Origin: Bacteroidales bacterium UBA1715
Lineage (GTDB): Bacteria > Bacteroidota > Bacteroidia > Bacteroidales > UBA1715
Direction: 5' to 3'
DNA length: 64,000 nucleotides
Assembly (NCBI GenBank): GCA_002317135.1
Contig: DCIX01000010.1
Span: 1-64,000 of the forward strand
The translations under genes were made by a program, and so were the position numbers. The number at the start of each line of letters is the position of its first letter. The first letter of the stretch is position 1. The notes beneath the pieces were generated by a model. That model was given only the letters and a program-made list of their open reading frames with translations, had not been told where the DNA came from and ran no database searches. This document shows positions 63,569-64,000 of the stretch, one piece after another.

Positions 63569-64000
63569 CTATTCTTTCTTTGTCGGTATTATAAATCCAA
63601 CAGGTTTCCTATCTATATTGCATTTATTGAATGTTTGTACTTTCAAACTTAATTCAGTTAAAGAATCAGTGATAGCATCAATTTGTCCTTGAATAAGTTC
63701 GTTTGTGTCATTTTGATCTCGTAAAATATCTTCAATATAATCTTTCTGTTTATCCATTTCTAACTTTAAATTATGATATTGCATAGAGTCTAACGCCATT
63801 TTGTGAATTTGTTCACGCATAGCAACAAATGCTCTCATTATGTTGATATTTACTTGAATAGCAATAGGAGAACGAAGGACGCTACTTAGCATTGCAACAC
63901 CTAACTCTGTAAAAGCGTAGGGCATATATTTTAGATGTTTTCCTTGCTCTGTTTTTAAGGTCGCAAATTGCGACCTTAAACATTCTTCTTTAGTTAATTG
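63569..64000 (-). CDS. ORF6N-domain protein, 5' truncated by window edge
   Basis: The frame is open to the window end, so this is the C-terminal 143 residues. QLTKEECLRSQFATLK...YMPYAFTELGVAMLSSVL is the end of the ORF6N (KilA-N related) DNA-binding domain, followed by a coiled-coil tail. These proteins occur in phages and mobile islands; here it lies beside groES. A 27-bp palindrome is part of its coding sequence (63954-63980). Confidence 0.85.
   Translation of the reverse strand, partial: QLTKEECLRSQFATLKTEQGKHLKYMPYAFTELGVAMLSSVLRSPIAIQVNINIMRAFVAMREQIHKMALDSMQYHNLKLEMDKQKDYIEDILRDQNDTNELIQGQIDAITDSLTELSLKVQTFNKCNIDRKPVGFIIPTKKE
63954..63980. repeat. Perfect inverted repeat inside the ORF6N gene
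   Basis: Arms TTTAAGGTCGCAA and TTGCGACCTTAAA, 13 bp each with a single centre base; encodes the LRSQFATLK segment. Confidence 0.85.

Overview
The window is a 64 kb chromosomal segment of a low-GC member of the Bacteroidota, most likely order Bacteroidales. The evidence is mutually consistent: type IX secretion (T9SS) components (PorQ, GldD, a GldA-like ATPase) together with two proteins ending in T9SS-type sorting tails; TAnnTTTG-type -7 promoter elements and no Shine-Dalgarno sequences; Bacteroidota-restricted families (DUF4175-like, DUF4292); and gene orders I recall as conserved in the order (purH-mreB-mreC-mreD-mrdA-rodA, porQ-cmk-ispH, dxr-rseP). I cannot name the family or species. No tRNA, rRNA, CRISPR array or intact transposase gene was seen.

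Layout. 0-1.2 kb: 3' end of a T9SS cargo gene. 1.3-5.3 kb (minus): ffh and folD, with a complete HhaI/HinP1I-like (predicted GCGC) restriction-modification pair packed between them. 5.3-22.8 kb (minus): a methyltransferase-fold orphan, galE, gldD, ssb, the rod-shape/elongasome operon headed by purH, a LysM glucosaminidase, and a cell-envelope operon (mltG, lolD-like, M23, dxr, rseP). 22.9-28.2 kb (plus): sufS, S66 carboxypeptidase, hemW, flippase, PH-domain protein. 28.2-36.5 kb (minus): a large DUF4175-like coiled-coil membrane protein, EnvC-like protein, DUF4292 lipoprotein, TPR protein, an HrgA-like HARE-HTH/nuclease-fold gene, a sugar nucleotidyltransferase and dut. 36.5-37.06 kb: the only long gene-free gap, very AT-rich, where gene polarity flips. 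37.06-51.65 kb (plus): ybeY, mnmG, M16 peptidase, tsaC, thioesterase, porQ, cmk, ispH, pyrE, gldA-like, LysM transglycosylase, asnB, ribE, comF. 51.8-56.8 kb (minus): a T9SS cargo protein, Na/Pi cotransporter, and a PerR-rubrerythrin-reverse rubrerythrin operon. 57.0-61.4 kb (plus): CE2-like esterase, pyrF, a BtuF-like lipoprotein and a small-protein/GNAT pair. 61.5-64 kb (minus): groES-groEL and a truncated ORF6N-domain gene.

How it works together. Much of the segment builds and remodels the cell envelope: peptidoglycan synthesis (MreBCD, PBP2, RodA), peptidoglycan cleavage (MltG, MltD-like, glucosaminidase, S66 carboxypeptidase, M23), isoprenoid supply (Dxr, IspH), lipoprotein/outer-membrane traffic (LolD-like, RseP) and T9SS.

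Most notable signals. (1) Three ParB-type parS palindromes lie within about 1 kb at 39.0-40.05 kb, one supplying the GTG start codon of a peptidase gene; together with the polarity flip and AT-rich gap at 36.5-37.06 kb they suggest the replication origin is close. (2) Modular palindromic repeats occupy intergenic regions, and one 30-bp hairpin is inserted in frame just behind the lipid-anchor cysteine of a lipoprotein. (3) Two genes (hemW, comF) appear to start at CTG and ATT, because every canonical start would delete essential cysteines. (4) Two accessory defence-type loci sit inside otherwise housekeeping clusters without disturbing them.
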